Assembly: GCA_963676075.2 (NCBI GenBank)
Contig: CAXXNZ010000031.1
Location: 248,001-312,000, forward strand
DNA: 64,000 nucleotides
Direction of reading: 5' to 3'
DNA from: JAHJQZ01 sp963676075
GTDB taxonomy: Bacteria; Pseudomonadota; Alphaproteobacteria; Rhizobiales; Devosiaceae
Both the position numbers and the translations under genes were made by a program. Position 1 is the stretch's first letter. Each line of letters starts with the position of its first letter. Shown piece by piece: positions 23,920 to 32,861 of this stretch. The notes below the pieces were generated by a model. The model was given only the letters and a program-made list of their open reading frames with translations, was not told where the DNA came from and made no database searches.

Positions 23920-26277
23920 ATGAGTTCTTTCATTGAAAACGGTGCCCGCTTTCGGCTGACCGATCCGACGCTTGCCCCCAACAGCGCCGGCTATCTGTGG
24001 AACAGCGCGATGATGCTGCAGATGAACTGTCGCGGCTATGCGGTGAGCCAGTACATGGATCCCGAGCCACGCAAATACGCCCATGTGCCGACCCTCAGCG
24101 CGCAGAGCTTCATGCAGCCGGAGCAGGGCTATTTCGCCCACCATCCGGGGCGCTTCTTCTACCTGCGCGACAATGGTACGGGCAGCCTGATGTCGGCCCC
24201 CTACGAGCCGGTCAGAGCCAAATGGGACAGTTTCGCCTTCGAACCCGGTCTCAATGACATCCGCTGGGTGCTGGAAAAGGACGGACTGCGGGTGGAGCTG
24301 CGGCTCGACATTCCGACCGACGACGTCGTCGAGATCTGGTCGGTCAGCATCACCAACACCGGTGACGCCGCGCGCGATATCTCCTTCGTGCCCTATTTCC
24401 CCGTCGGCTATGCCTCGTGGATGAATCAGGGCGGGCATTTCGATCCCGAACTCAATGCGATCATTGCCACATCGGTGACGCCTTATCAGAAGGTCGCCGA
24501 CTACTTCAAAAACCAGCACCTGAAGGACCAGACCTTCTTCGCTGCCGATCGCGTGCCTCAGTATTTCGAGGTGAACCAGCAGGCTTTCGAGGGGGAGGGC
24601 GGTTTGCACAACCCCTCCGCGCTGCAGGATGGCGGACATCTCGCCGGTGGCGATGCTCTTTACGAGATGGCGGCCGGCATCATGCAGTGGGACCTCAAGA
24701 TCCCCGCCGGCGGCTGCGAAACATTCCGGTTCGTCTTTGGTCCAGCCCATGACAAGGATGAAATCGGCAAGCTGGTTGCGAGCTATCTCAAATCCGATCT
24801 CGCGCCGGTGCGTCAGGCCTTTGCCGACTACATCGCCTCGGGACGGGGCGCCCTGACCATCGACAGCCCGGATGCGGACTTCAACCACTTCGTCAACAAC
24901 TGGCTGCCGCGTCAGGTGTTCTATCACGGCGATTCCAACCGCCTGACCACCGATCCGCAGACGCGCAACTATCTGCAGGATGCGCTCGGCATGATGTTCA
25001 TCGCGCCCGAGCGGACCCGTGAGGTCTTGTTGCGCTCGGCGTCGCAGCAGTTCGATTCCGGTAAAATGCCGGACGGCATCCTGTTGCGCGAGGGTGCGGA
25101 GCTCAAATATATCAATCAGATACCGCATTCCGATCATGCGGTGTGGCTGGTTATCACCCTCAAGGCCTATCTCGACGAGACCGGCGATACGGGCATTCTC
25201 GATGAACGCGTCGCCTGGTGCGACAGCGATGAAACCGCCACGCTTTTCGACCATCTGGGCAAAGCTGTCGACTATCTGTCCGCGCAGGTCGACGAACGCG
25301 GACTGCCCTTCATCGAGCAGGGCGACTGGTGCGATCCGATGAACATGGTCGGCTACAAGGGCAAGGGCGTGTCCGGATGGCTCGCCGAGGCGATGAGCTA
25401 TGCAATGACCCTTTGGGCCGACATCTGCGCGGCAGCTGGTCATGCCGATACGGCCGCGGACATGCGGCGGCGAGCCGGGGCGGTCAACGAGATCATCAAC
25501 CGCTTGCTGTGGGACGGCGCCTGGTACGCGCGTGGCATCACCGACGATGATGTCCCCTTCGGCGTCAGCGCCGACACCGAAGGTCGGATTTTCCTCAATG
25601 CCCAGAGCTGGGCCATGTTGTCGGGTGCGGCCGATGCCGACAGGCGCGCATCGCTTCTCGCCGAGATCGAACGCCAGCTCGATACGCCCTATGGCACGGC
25701 CATGCTCGCCCCCGCCTACACGGCGATGCGCGACGACGTCGGTCGCGTCACCCAGAAATGGCCGGGCAGTGCCGAAAACGGTTCTGTCTACAACCATGCC
25801 GCGATGTTCTATGCGGCGGCGCTATTTCATTGCCGGGAGTCCGACCGGGCCTTCTCGGTGCTTGACCGCATGCTGACGCGCCCGAATGACGAAGACATGC
25901 GCGTTCGTGGCCAGATCCCGGTCTACATCCCGAACTATTATCGCGGTGCCTATTACCAGTTTCCGCGCACCGCCGGGCGGTCGAGCAATTTGTTCAACAC
26001 CGGCACGGTCGCCTGGTACTACCGGCTGGTCATCGAGCAGATGTGCGGTGTACGCGGTGACGGCGACGGGGTGATCGTTGATCCGCAGTTTCCTTCGGCT
26101 TGGGAGCATTGCAGCTTCACCCGCAAAATACGTGGCTGCGATGTCGAGGTGAGCTTTGAGCGAACGGGTGCGGGCACCGAACGCCGCATCGAGATCGATG
26201 GCGTCGAAACCCCGGACGGACGCATTGCCGGGCCGGAACCCGGGCGCTGCTACCGGGTACGCGTCATCGCCAGTTGA
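23920..26277 (+). CDS. Glycoside hydrolase family 94 phosphorylase (cellobiose/chitobiose phosphorylase superfamily)
   Basis: Enzyme of 785 residues, the normal size of single-domain GH94 phosphorylases. It has an N-terminal beta-sandwich (MSSFIENGARFRLTDPTL; GRFFYLRDNGTGSLMSAPYEP) and an (alpha/alpha)6 catalytic barrel (about 310-700) with RNYLQDALGMMFI and QGDWCDPMN, where Asp469 sits at the position of the catalytic acid of the family (usually DWND). These enzymes use phosphate to split a beta-linked disaccharide and release glucose-1-phosphate or a relative. The Cys in place of Asn in the motif is unusual, so the substrate is open (cellobionate, cellobiose, laminaribiose or another). No signal peptide. 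ATG 23920 follows CTGGAG. Confidence 0.8.
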   Translation: MSSFIENGARFRLTDPTLAPNSAGYLWNSAMMLQMNCRGYAVSQYMDPEPRKYAHVPTLSAQSFMQPEQGYFAHHPGRFFYLRDNGTGSLMSAPYEPVRAKWDSFAFEPGLNDIRWVLEKDGLRVELRLDIPTDDVVEIWSVSITNTGDAARDISFVPYFPVGYASWMNQGGHFDPELNAIIATSVTPYQKVADYFKNQHLKDQTFFAADRVPQYFEVNQQAFEGEGGLHNPSALQDGGHLAGGDALYEMAAGIMQWDLKIPAGGCETFRFVFGPAHDKDEIGKLVASYLKSDLAPVRQAFADYIASGRGALTIDSPDADFNHFVNNWLPRQVFYHGDSNRLTTDPQTRNYLQDALGMMFIAPERTREVLLRSASQQFDSGKMPDGILLREGAELKYINQIPHSDHAVWLVITLKAYLDETGDTGILDERVAWCDSDETATLFDHLGKAVDYLSAQVDERGLPFIEQGDWCDPMNMVGYKGKGVSGWLAEAMSYAMTLWADICAAAGHADTAADMRRRAGAVNEIINRLLWDGAWYARGITDDDVPFGVSADTEGRIFLNAQSWAMLSGAADADRRASLLAEIERQLDTPYGTAMLAPAYTAMRDDVGRVTQKWPGSAENGSVYNHAAMFYAAALFHCRESDRAFSVLDRMLTRPNDEDMRVRGQIPVYIPNYYRGAYYQFPRTAGRSSNLFNTGTVAWYYRLVIEQMCGVRGDGDGVIVDPQFPSAWEHCSFTRKIRGCDVEVSFERTGAGTERRIEIDGVETPDGRIAGPEPGRCYRVRVIAS

Positions 26278-26343
26278 GCAAATCCGTACGGCGCCGGAGC
26301 AATCCGGCGTCGCGCCACGCGAAGCCGCATCGGCCAGACCTGA

Positions 26344-27522
26344 CTATGAGGCCTGCGCGGCCTGGTCTTCCTTGTTCCGACTGCGCGTTGCCAGCAGCTT
26401 GATGCAGCGGGTTGCCAGGTCCTGTGGGCTGAACGGCTTGACGATATAGTCGGCGGCGCCCATTTCGAAGCCCTTGAAGATATCGCGCTCCTGCCGGCGG
26501 GCCGAAAGCATGACCACTGCCGTGTCGCGCAGGATATCGAGCGCGCGCAGTTTCTCGAGCACCATCATGCCGTCCAGTCCCGGCATGACCTTGTCGAGGA
26601 TGATCAGGTCGGGCCGCACCTCGATGATCTCGGACAGCGCGCTGAGGCCATCCTCGAACGTCGTCGTGCGATAGCCGACGGCGGCAAACTTGCGCGCCAG
26701 CAAATCGCAGATGGCGCGATCATCATCGACGATGAACACCGTCTTGGTCAGTCGGCGCAAGCGTGTCATCAGCCGCTCCCTGACCTTGGTCTTGTCGAAC
26801 GGTTTGACGATGTAATCGAGTGCGCCGGCCGTGCGGGCGCGCATGACCGAGCCCGGATCATATTTCGAGGTGATCATGATGACGCGCACCGTGCGCAGGG
26901 CCTCGATCTCGCGGATTTTCTCCTGAAGTTCGAGACCTGAGATGTCGGATTGCGCCATGTCTCCCAGCAAGAGCAGATCCGGGCGGGTTTTCTGCATGAT
27001 GTGCAATGCGTCTTCCGTCGAACTGGCCGTCATCGTATCCGCCCGGCCGATCAGGATGCTGATGAGCGTGTCCCTGGCTTCGGAATCGTGATCGACGATG
27101 AGAACCTTCGGACGCGCCGGTTCAGCATCACGGTCCCGTCGGTCGTCCCCGGTATCATCGAGATAGGTCGGCGCGGGCAGACTGGGATCGCTCGGCGCCG
27201 TCGTGTGGGCGGCGACCATGGCATCGATCAGATCCCCGAGATGGAATATCAGGACGTCACGGGACGCTGTGGTTCCCGGTTCGAGATGGGCTTCCAGCGC
27301 TGCGGCGGTGCGGCTGATGTCGGCAAATCCGTAGGTCGCGCCGTTGCCGGCCAGCTTGTGGGCGCGTGCACGCAATGCATCGCGCAGTTCCGGTTCGGGA
27401 TCGCTCTCCCGCAGTGATTTCATCGCTTGCCGGAAATGGCTTTCCTGCTCTGTCAAGTCCGCGATGTAGCGCTCGCGAAGCGCGTCCATGGCGTCGAGTC
27501 TGGCTTGCGGCTCTGTGTTCAT
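26344..27522 (-). CDS. HPt-REC-REC phosphorelay protein
   Basis: Protein of 392 residues without DNA-binding or enzymatic output. Residues about 1-110 form a histidine phosphotransfer domain (HKLAGNGATYGF, phospho-His55). REC1 spans about 139-255 (VLIVDHD; LLLLGDMAQSDISG with Asp188; Lys240) and departs from the consensus: one extra residue before the Asp and no Pro after it. REC2 spans about 262-385 and is canonical (DDDRAIC, Asp310 in LIILDKVMPGLDG). ATG 27522 is chosen over GTG 27576. It is likely an intermediate in the relay run by the kinase at 28679-32233. Confidence 0.85.
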   Translation of the reverse strand: MNTEPQARLDAMDALRERYIADLTEQESHFRQAMKSLRESDPEPELRDALRARAHKLAGNGATYGFADISRTAAALEAHLEPGTTASRDVLIFHLGDLIDAMVAAHTTAPSDPSLPAPTYLDDTGDDRRDRDAEPARPKVLIVDHDSEARDTLISILIGRADTMTASSTEDALHIMQKTRPDLLLLGDMAQSDISGLELQEKIREIEALRTVRVIMITSKYDPGSVMRARTAGALDYIVKPFDKTKVRERLMTRLRRLTKTVFIVDDDRAICDLLARKFAAVGYRTTTFEDGLSALSEIIEVRPDLIILDKVMPGLDGMMVLEKLRALDILRDTAVVMLSARRQERDIFKGFEMGAADYIVKPFSPQDLATRCIKLLATRSRNKEDQAAQAS

Positions 27523-27807
27523 GACCTGGGGCCCCTGAGTTGCGAATATGCCCGTCCGTCTGCTGGTCAAAATCACTTGAATCGACCCAACGGCGAGTGA
27601 ACTTGGCGCCCTCAGTAAAAGTTAAGCGGATGCGCGTTGAAAGCTGGTTAATATTCGGATCTTCACTTGTTTGTGAGCCAGTATTTAAATCTTTCGGCGA
27701 TCCATTAACTATCGTTTTTTCTTGGATTGATACTTTGTCATGAGAGGCACGCGAGAAAAAGCTTGTGGATGCGAAGCTAAGGCTTTGCTGACGGGAGGAT
27801 AAAGTCG

Positions 27808-28197
27808 ATGTCTCTGATACTGCTCGCTGACGATGACGACCTGCTGGTGCAATATGTGCAGACGGTGCTCGAAGAAAACGGGCACGACGTGTTGAGCTGC
27901 GATGGCGGCGATGCGGCGATCAAGATGTCCAGGGAAGTACGGCCTGATCTGATCATCCTTGATGCCATGATGCCCAGGGTCGACGGCTATCAGGTGCTCT
28001 GGCATCTCAAGCAGAACAGCCAGACCAAGGACATCCCGGTGATGATGCTGACGGCACGATCCCGGCCGCAGGATGAAGAGATGGCGCGGTCTCTGGGGGC
28101 GTCGGACTATGTCTTCAAGCCGTTTTCGCTGGAAGAAGTGCTTGATAGGACCGACCGGCTGCTCAAAGCGCACGTACCGTCATCTGCCTATCACTGA
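27808..28197 (+). CDS. Single-domain response regulator (CheY-like)
   Basis: Receiver domain only, 129 residues. The acidic pair is in LLADDDDLL, the phospho-acceptor is Asp52 (LIILDAMMPRVDG), Thr82 and Lys104 complete the active site. GGGAGG lies 9 bp before the ATG. It is divergent from the HPt-REC-REC gene and converges with a second stand-alone receiver, so it belongs to the same signalling island. Output must be by protein contact. Confidence 0.88.
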   Translation: MSLILLADDDDLLVQYVQTVLEENGHDVLSCDGGDAAIKMSREVRPDLIILDAMMPRVDGYQVLWHLKQNSQTKDIPVMMLTARSRPQDEEMARSLGASDYVFKPFSLEEVLDRTDRLLKAHVPSSAYH

Positions 28198-28233
28198 CCG
28201 GTGCTCATCGGCCGCGTGCACGCGGCGGAGCGG

Positions 28234-28262
28234 GGCCGCATTTTCGAACAGAAAAAGCGGCC
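28234..28262. terminator. Bidirectional terminator between two converging response-regulator genes
   Basis: GGCCGCATTTTC and GAAAAAGCGGCC form a 12-bp stem with one mismatch around GAACA. The T- and A-rich parts lie at the stem top, so the element could serve both strands in the 86-bp gap. Confidence 0.55.
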
Positions 28263-28283
28263 GTCGGTATTGCTGACCATGCG

Positions 28284-28676
28284 CTAGGCCGCAGTTCCTT
28301 CCTTCCAGAAGCTCCTGACATGATCGGACAGCGTCATCGGATCGAATGGTTTGATGATAACGCCGGTCGCGCCCATCTCCAGATAGCTCTTGACCTCGTG
28401 CGTTTGTGCCTTGGCGGTCATGAACACCACGGGAATGTCTTTCGCCTTCGGGTTCTGCCTCAGTCGTGACAGCGTCTCCGGGCCATCCATTCCCGGCATC
28501 ATGACGTCCATGAGCACGATTTGTGGTGCGAAGCTGTCGAACCCGTCCAGCGCCGGCTGGCCGCCCTCGAAATGCATGACTTCGAAGCCGCCGATTTCCT
28601 CGAGCGACATCACCGTCACAAAAGCGATTTGCTCGTCATCCTCGACGAGCATGACGCGTTTCAGGTCGTCTGCCAT
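28284..28676 (-). CDS. Single-domain response regulator (CheY-like), coupled to the histidine kinase
   Basis: Receiver domain of 130 residues with acidic pair in VEDDEQ, phospho-acceptor Asp57 (IVLMDVMMPGMDG), Thr87 and Lys109 (VIIKPFDP). Its start lies two bases after the stop of the kinase gene, and GGAGGGCC is the ribosome site, so it is co-translated with the kinase and is probably its direct partner. No output domain. Confidence 0.88.
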   Translation of the reverse strand: MADDLKRVMLVEDDEQIAFVTVMSLEEIGGFEVMHFEGGQPALDGFDSFAPQIVLMDVMMPGMDGPETLSRLRQNPKAKDIPVVFMTAKAQTHEVKSYLEMGATGVIIKPFDPMTLSDHVRSFWKEGTAA

Positions 28677-28678
28677 GA

Positions 28679-31600
28679 TCAGGCCCTCCGTTCTTGGCGC
28701 TGTGAGACAGGAATGAGGAAGTAGAAGGTCGAGCCCTCGCCTTCCACGGAGTGGAAGTCGACGCTACCGCCCAGAGCTTCAATGATGGATTTGGTGATGG
28801 ACAGGCCGAGGCCCGATCCTTGCGCCTTGCGCGTCGACGAACTGTCCGCCTGGGCAAACTTTCCGAAGATCTTCGGACGAAACGCTGCCGGAATGCCGGG
28901 GCCGAAATCCTGCACCGAGACACTCACTCTCTCGTCGGCGAGTTGCGTGACGCTGACGACGATCCTGTCGGCGCCGTTCGAGAACTTCGCTGCGTTGGAA
29001 ATGATATTGATCAGCGCCTGGCTGAAACGGTCGACATCGACATCGACAGCTATTTCGGCACGCGGCAGCTTGGCGTCGATCCGTACGCCCCATTTTTCCG
29101 CCGATAGCACCTGACTCTCGATGATCCGGCGGGCCAGAGCGACAACGTCGGTCGTCTCGATCCGGTAATCCAGTTCGCCCTGGGACATCCTCTCGACATC
29201 GAGAATGTCATTCACCAGGCGTGCAAGTCTCTGGGAGCTTTCATAGGAATGGCGGAGAAGCGTCTTCTCCTTGAGATTTGCCCGCTCGTCGAAACTTGCC
29301 TTCAGCAGGCCAAGAGCTCCCTGGATGGCGGTCAGCGGTGTCCTGAGCTCGTGATTGACCGTCGAAATGAACTCGGCCTGGAGCTTGTCGACCTCGCGGC
29401 GGTGGTTGATATCGAGAATCTGCAAAATGAAGTAGTTGGGCTCGCCGGTTGCGTCGCGCGTCAGGGAAACACTCAAAAGGCCCCAGACAGTTGCGCCATT
29501 GCGGTGAATGTAGCGCATCTCCAACTGGTAGGTGTCGATCTCGCCTGCCATCAGCCGCTTGATCTGGTCCCGGTTGCTCTCGCTGTCATCAGGATGGATC
29601 AGATTCTCAAGAGTGGTCCTCAGGAGTTCGTCCTTGCGGAACCCGAAGAACCTGCAGATGGCATCGTTCACCTTGATCCAGTGTCCGTCGAGATCGAGCA
29701 ATGCCATGCCGGTCGGGGCATGTTCGAAGGCTGAACTGAAGCGTTCCTCGCTGGCCAGGTGTGCAGCTTCCGCCAGTCGGAGGTCGGTGATGTCGATTTC
29801 GGTTCCGACATATCGCAATGCCCGTCCGGTGTCGTCGCGTTCAATCACCATGGCGTCGGAGCGCAGCCAGATCCACCTGCCGTCACGGTGGCGGATCCTG
29901 TATTCGAGCTTGGCGTGGTCTTCCTCTCCGGTCAGGCACGCCCTGTGGGCAGCATGTACCCTTTCCCTGTCTTCCGGGTGCAACCGCTTTTCCCACTCCG
30001 TCATTGGATCAATATCGTCTTCGGTTCCGAACCCGATCATCTGAAGCCAGACGTCGGAGACGATCGTTTTCCTGTTGGACAGGTCCGTGTCGAACACGCC
30101 GATCTGGGCACCCGACAGGGCAAGGGCCCAGCGTTCTTCCGCCTGTTCGAGGGCAATACGCATCCGGCTTTGGACGGAGACGTCGCGGGCGATGACGGTG
30201 TAGCGATCCGCTCCCGCTTCGGTGCGCCAGTGGTTCATTTGAAGGTCGACTTCAAGCTCACGGTCGCCTTTGCAGTGGATGCTCACTGTATTTGTGCCGG
30301 TCTCGCCAGCATCGCTGCGCGAAATCAGGTTGATCACGCGGCTGGGCGAGCCGTCGTCAAACCCGAGCGCTTCCAGGAACGTCACATCAGTGTCTTCGTC
30401 ACTGTCTGGCACTGCGCAAAACATGTCGTGGGCGGCACGGTTCGCAGACAGGACTTTCCCGGTTTCGTCGAGCAAAACGATGCCGACCATGGCTGTATCG
30501 ATCAGCGCGCGATTCTCGACTTCGCGTTCGGCAACCTCGCGCGTCTTGACGTCGACAATACGTCTGGCGAATTCCTCGCGCCGGGCGTAGCTCAGCAAAT
30601 AGACCGCGAGCATGCTGCTCAGCAGCAATCCGGCCGCTAGAACCAGCGCCGGCTCGCTCGATTTGACGCTGGCCTCGAAAGCAGGCGTGCTCGACCAGTT
30701 GAGGGTCCAATGCTGCCCGAAGAGCTCTATGGTCTTGGTGATGGTGTACTGGGGCTCGGTCAGCGAGAAGACTGCCCATTTGCCGTCATAGAACAGGTTC
30801 TCGGGATCGGCTTGATCCCCGTCATAAACTTGCAGGGCGACGAGGTACCCCTGGCTGACTGAAAGGTGGCGCAGGAAATTGAAGCCGACGAACGGCGCAT
30901 ATATCCAGCCAAGAAACGCTTTGCGGCGCTCGGCGACGGTGCGGGTCGGCGCACCTTGTGCGTACAGTGGCCGCAGCAGCAGGAAAGCGGCGCTGTGCGT
31001 CGGGTCCTGCGGCAGGTAAGTGCGCCTGGTGATCGTCGGCTTACCGGTGTCACGTGCGCGAATTGCGGCTGCCTTGCGATGGTTGTCGAAAGCAATGTTC
31101 AAGCCAGACACGTTCTTGTTGTCTTCGGCCGGCTCGATATAGGTGACCATGAAATTGTCTGTGCCCAAGACCTCTGGGTGCGGGTTCAGATCGGTCAGAC
31201 CCAGTTTTCGATACCGGGCCATGACTGCATCCAGGCCACCTTCGGGCACCTGTTCGATGAACCCGATTCCGCTCACGCCGCGAAGCTTTTGCGGAAGATC
31301 GAGCGCATCGACATAGGATTTCCAGTCGGCCAGGGTGACCTCGTCCGAAGCCTTGATCAGTCCGGCGGCACCATTCAGGGCCCGGGCGTAGGAATCCATC
31401 CGGTAGATCAGGGCGCGTTCGTTCTCCGCTGCCAGTCCGGCGAAGTTCGCGCCATTGCGGTCATGGGTTTCCTTGCTCGTCAGTTTCCAGGCGTAAACGC
31501 TCAGGCTCACCGCCAGGAGCAGCAGCAGCAAACCGCCAACGCGTATCGCGATGACGGGCGCGCCATACCAACGGAGTGCCCAGGGACGCCAGGGGGAAAG

Positions 31601-32233
31601 CAGAACCAGCGGCAGAGCCACGGCGATGCCGAGCAAATCGCCGAGCCACCAGGTTATCCAGTGGCTGGTGATCAGTGTCGGCTTCAGCATGCCGAAATAG
31701 GCGAGCGTTGCGACACCCCCGGACGGTGCGATCAGGCAGGCAAGGGGACCGGTGATGATCGCAAGGGCGAGCAAATCCTTGGATCCGGACAGGTTGATGG
31801 GAACACCAAAGAGGCGCCGCGCCACAAGCGCGCCAAAACTGGCCTGGGCAGTCACGAACACTGCAATGCCGATAGCGGCAGGGACCGGCGCCAAAGAGAT
31901 GCCCGAACTTCCGAAAACGCCGCCGATGCTGCAGTTGACGATAAAGGAACCGATCAGGACGCCGGGGGCGAGACCTGCGCCGTAGAAAATCATGAAGGCC
32001 ATGGCGACGCCTGACGCGGGCCAGAGCAGCGTTGCCAACTCCGCAGGTTGGGAGAGCATAATGCCGAGCCAGCCGAAAACGGCATAGGACAGCGCCATCG
32101 CGACATTCAGAACAACGAGCTTTTGCCGGCTCAAGGGCTTGAGGGGCGGTGATCCGGTCTCATCAAACGCCGTCGAACTCCCCGACATGGCGTTGATCCC
32201 ATTCGGCCAGCGGAAAGGGCTTCGGCTTTGCAT
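28679..32233 (-). CDS. MASE1-CHASE-PAS sensor histidine kinase
   Basis: Membrane kinase of 1184 residues. Order: MASE1 integral-membrane sensor (about 35-240; LLWPASGVAMAFMIFYGAGLAPG), CHASE extracellular domain (about 265-460; GVSGIGFIEQVPEGG, FLLLRPLYAQG), another helix near 530, three PAS/PAC units (about 570-690, 705-820, 830-945), HisKA (FISTVNHELRTPLTAIQG) and HATPase_c with N box NIISNAAKF, G1 DFGPGIP and G2 GSGLGLSI. No receiver is attached. ATG 32233 is preferred to the codon at 32275 because CCGGAGGAG precedes it by four bases. MASE1/CHASE ligands are unknown here. It opens the operon that ends with the receiver at 28284. Confidence 0.9.
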   Translation of the reverse strand: MQSRSPFRWPNGINAMSGSSTAFDETGSPPLKPLSRQKLVVLNVAMALSYAVFGWLGIMLSQPAELATLLWPASGVAMAFMIFYGAGLAPGVLIGSFIVNCSIGGVFGSSGISLAPVPAAIGIAVFVTAQASFGALVARRLFGVPINLSGSKDLLALAIITGPLACLIAPSGGVATLAYFGMLKPTLITSHWITWWLGDLLGIAVALPLVLLSPWRPWALRWYGAPVIAIRVGGLLLLLLAVSLSVYAWKLTSKETHDRNGANFAGLAAENERALIYRMDSYARALNGAAGLIKASDEVTLADWKSYVDALDLPQKLRGVSGIGFIEQVPEGGLDAVMARYRKLGLTDLNPHPEVLGTDNFMVTYIEPAEDNKNVSGLNIAFDNHRKAAAIRARDTGKPTITRRTYLPQDPTHSAAFLLLRPLYAQGAPTRTVAERRKAFLGWIYAPFVGFNFLRHLSVSQGYLVALQVYDGDQADPENLFYDGKWAVFSLTEPQYTITKTIELFGQHWTLNWSSTPAFEASVKSSEPALVLAAGLLLSSMLAVYLLSYARREEFARRIVDVKTREVAEREVENRALIDTAMVGIVLLDETGKVLSANRAAHDMFCAVPDSDEDTDVTFLEALGFDDGSPSRVINLISRSDAGETGTNTVSIHCKGDRELEVDLQMNHWRTEAGADRYTVIARDVSVQSRMRIALEQAEERWALALSGAQIGVFDTDLSNRKTIVSDVWLQMIGFGTEDDIDPMTEWEKRLHPEDRERVHAAHRACLTGEEDHAKLEYRIRHRDGRWIWLRSDAMVIERDDTGRALRYVGTEIDITDLRLAEAAHLASEERFSSAFEHAPTGMALLDLDGHWIKVNDAICRFFGFRKDELLRTTLENLIHPDDSESNRDQIKRLMAGEIDTYQLEMRYIHRNGATVWGLLSVSLTRDATGEPNYFILQILDINHRREVDKLQAEFISTVNHELRTPLTAIQGALGLLKASFDERANLKEKTLLRHSYESSQRLARLVNDILDVERMSQGELDYRIETTDVVALARRIIESQVLSAEKWGVRIDAKLPRAEIAVDVDVDRFSQALINIISNAAKFSNGADRIVVSVTQLADERVSVSVQDFGPGIPAAFRPKIFGKFAQADSSSTRKAQGSGLGLSITKSIIEALGGSVDFHSVEGEGSTFYFLIPVSQRQERRA

Positions 32234-32861
32234 GCCGCTCCTCCGGTTAACTAGGCGTTTGCCGAATGCTCGCAAATCTCAATAAGTCCCTCGCCAGAAT
32301 ACAGAAAATCTCCATTTAGACTATTATGATTAGGTGGGAACCTTTAATAATGACATAATTCCAAGTATTATCGATGGCGCTGCTTGTTCTGCCGTTCGGA
32401 GCTAGAATTGCGTTCCACTGGTGCCTGAATGCTGCAGACGCATAATGCCGAGACGGACATGAAGAGGTATCAGCGGCTGGACCAGCAGCTGTGACGCAGA
32501 AGGTGCGTCTTCGAGAGAAGAAATTCAGCAAAAAGCGGGTGAGGATCTCATCTGTCCTGGCGCGGGCGAACCGCTGATCGCTATTTCCGGAGGCGAAATC
32601 ATCAGACTTCGGTGACGCGGACGAACGGCGGTGAAGTCTTTGTGCCGACCTCCGGCAGAACCAGAGGGAGGTAGGGCGTCGCCTTGTTTTCTTCATTGAA
32701 TGCGCACTGCGGCGAAGCAACGCCGGTTCCGGCGTAAAAAGTGCAGGTGATCGTTATTCCTTCGAGATGTAAACGTTTACAGCTTCCTGGCCTGCTGCTA
32801 ATTGTTGCAGACGAAGCGGCAGGCATTTGACCTTCCAATCGCCGCCGATCAGGAGGAAATC
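32234..32861. other. Intergenic region of 628 bp between the kinase and a sugar catabolic operon
   Basis: No convincing gene. Short frames exist (for example 32602-32838 on the minus strand) but have no ribosome site or recognisable domain. The left part near 32300-32370 is AT-rich and probably carries the kinase promoter. The right part holds the LacI operator at 32768. Confidence 0.5.
32768..32781. promoter_or_regulatory. LacI-family operator TGTAAACGTTTACA upstream of the isomerase operon
   Basis: A perfect 14-bp palindrome with central CG, 80 bp before the start of the gene at 32862. Two close variants lie in the promoter between the LacI gene and the CUT2 importer (36425, 36446), so this site very probably binds that LacI protein. 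Confidence 0.75.

Noticed and set aside
23755..25797. 680-aa minus-strand frame opposite the GH94 gene
   Set aside because: No domain or ribosome site; the plus strand is a full-length GH94 enzyme.
32602..32838. 78-aa minus-strand frame before the isomerase operon
   Set aside because: Runs through the LacI operator, lacks a ribosome site and any recognisable motif.
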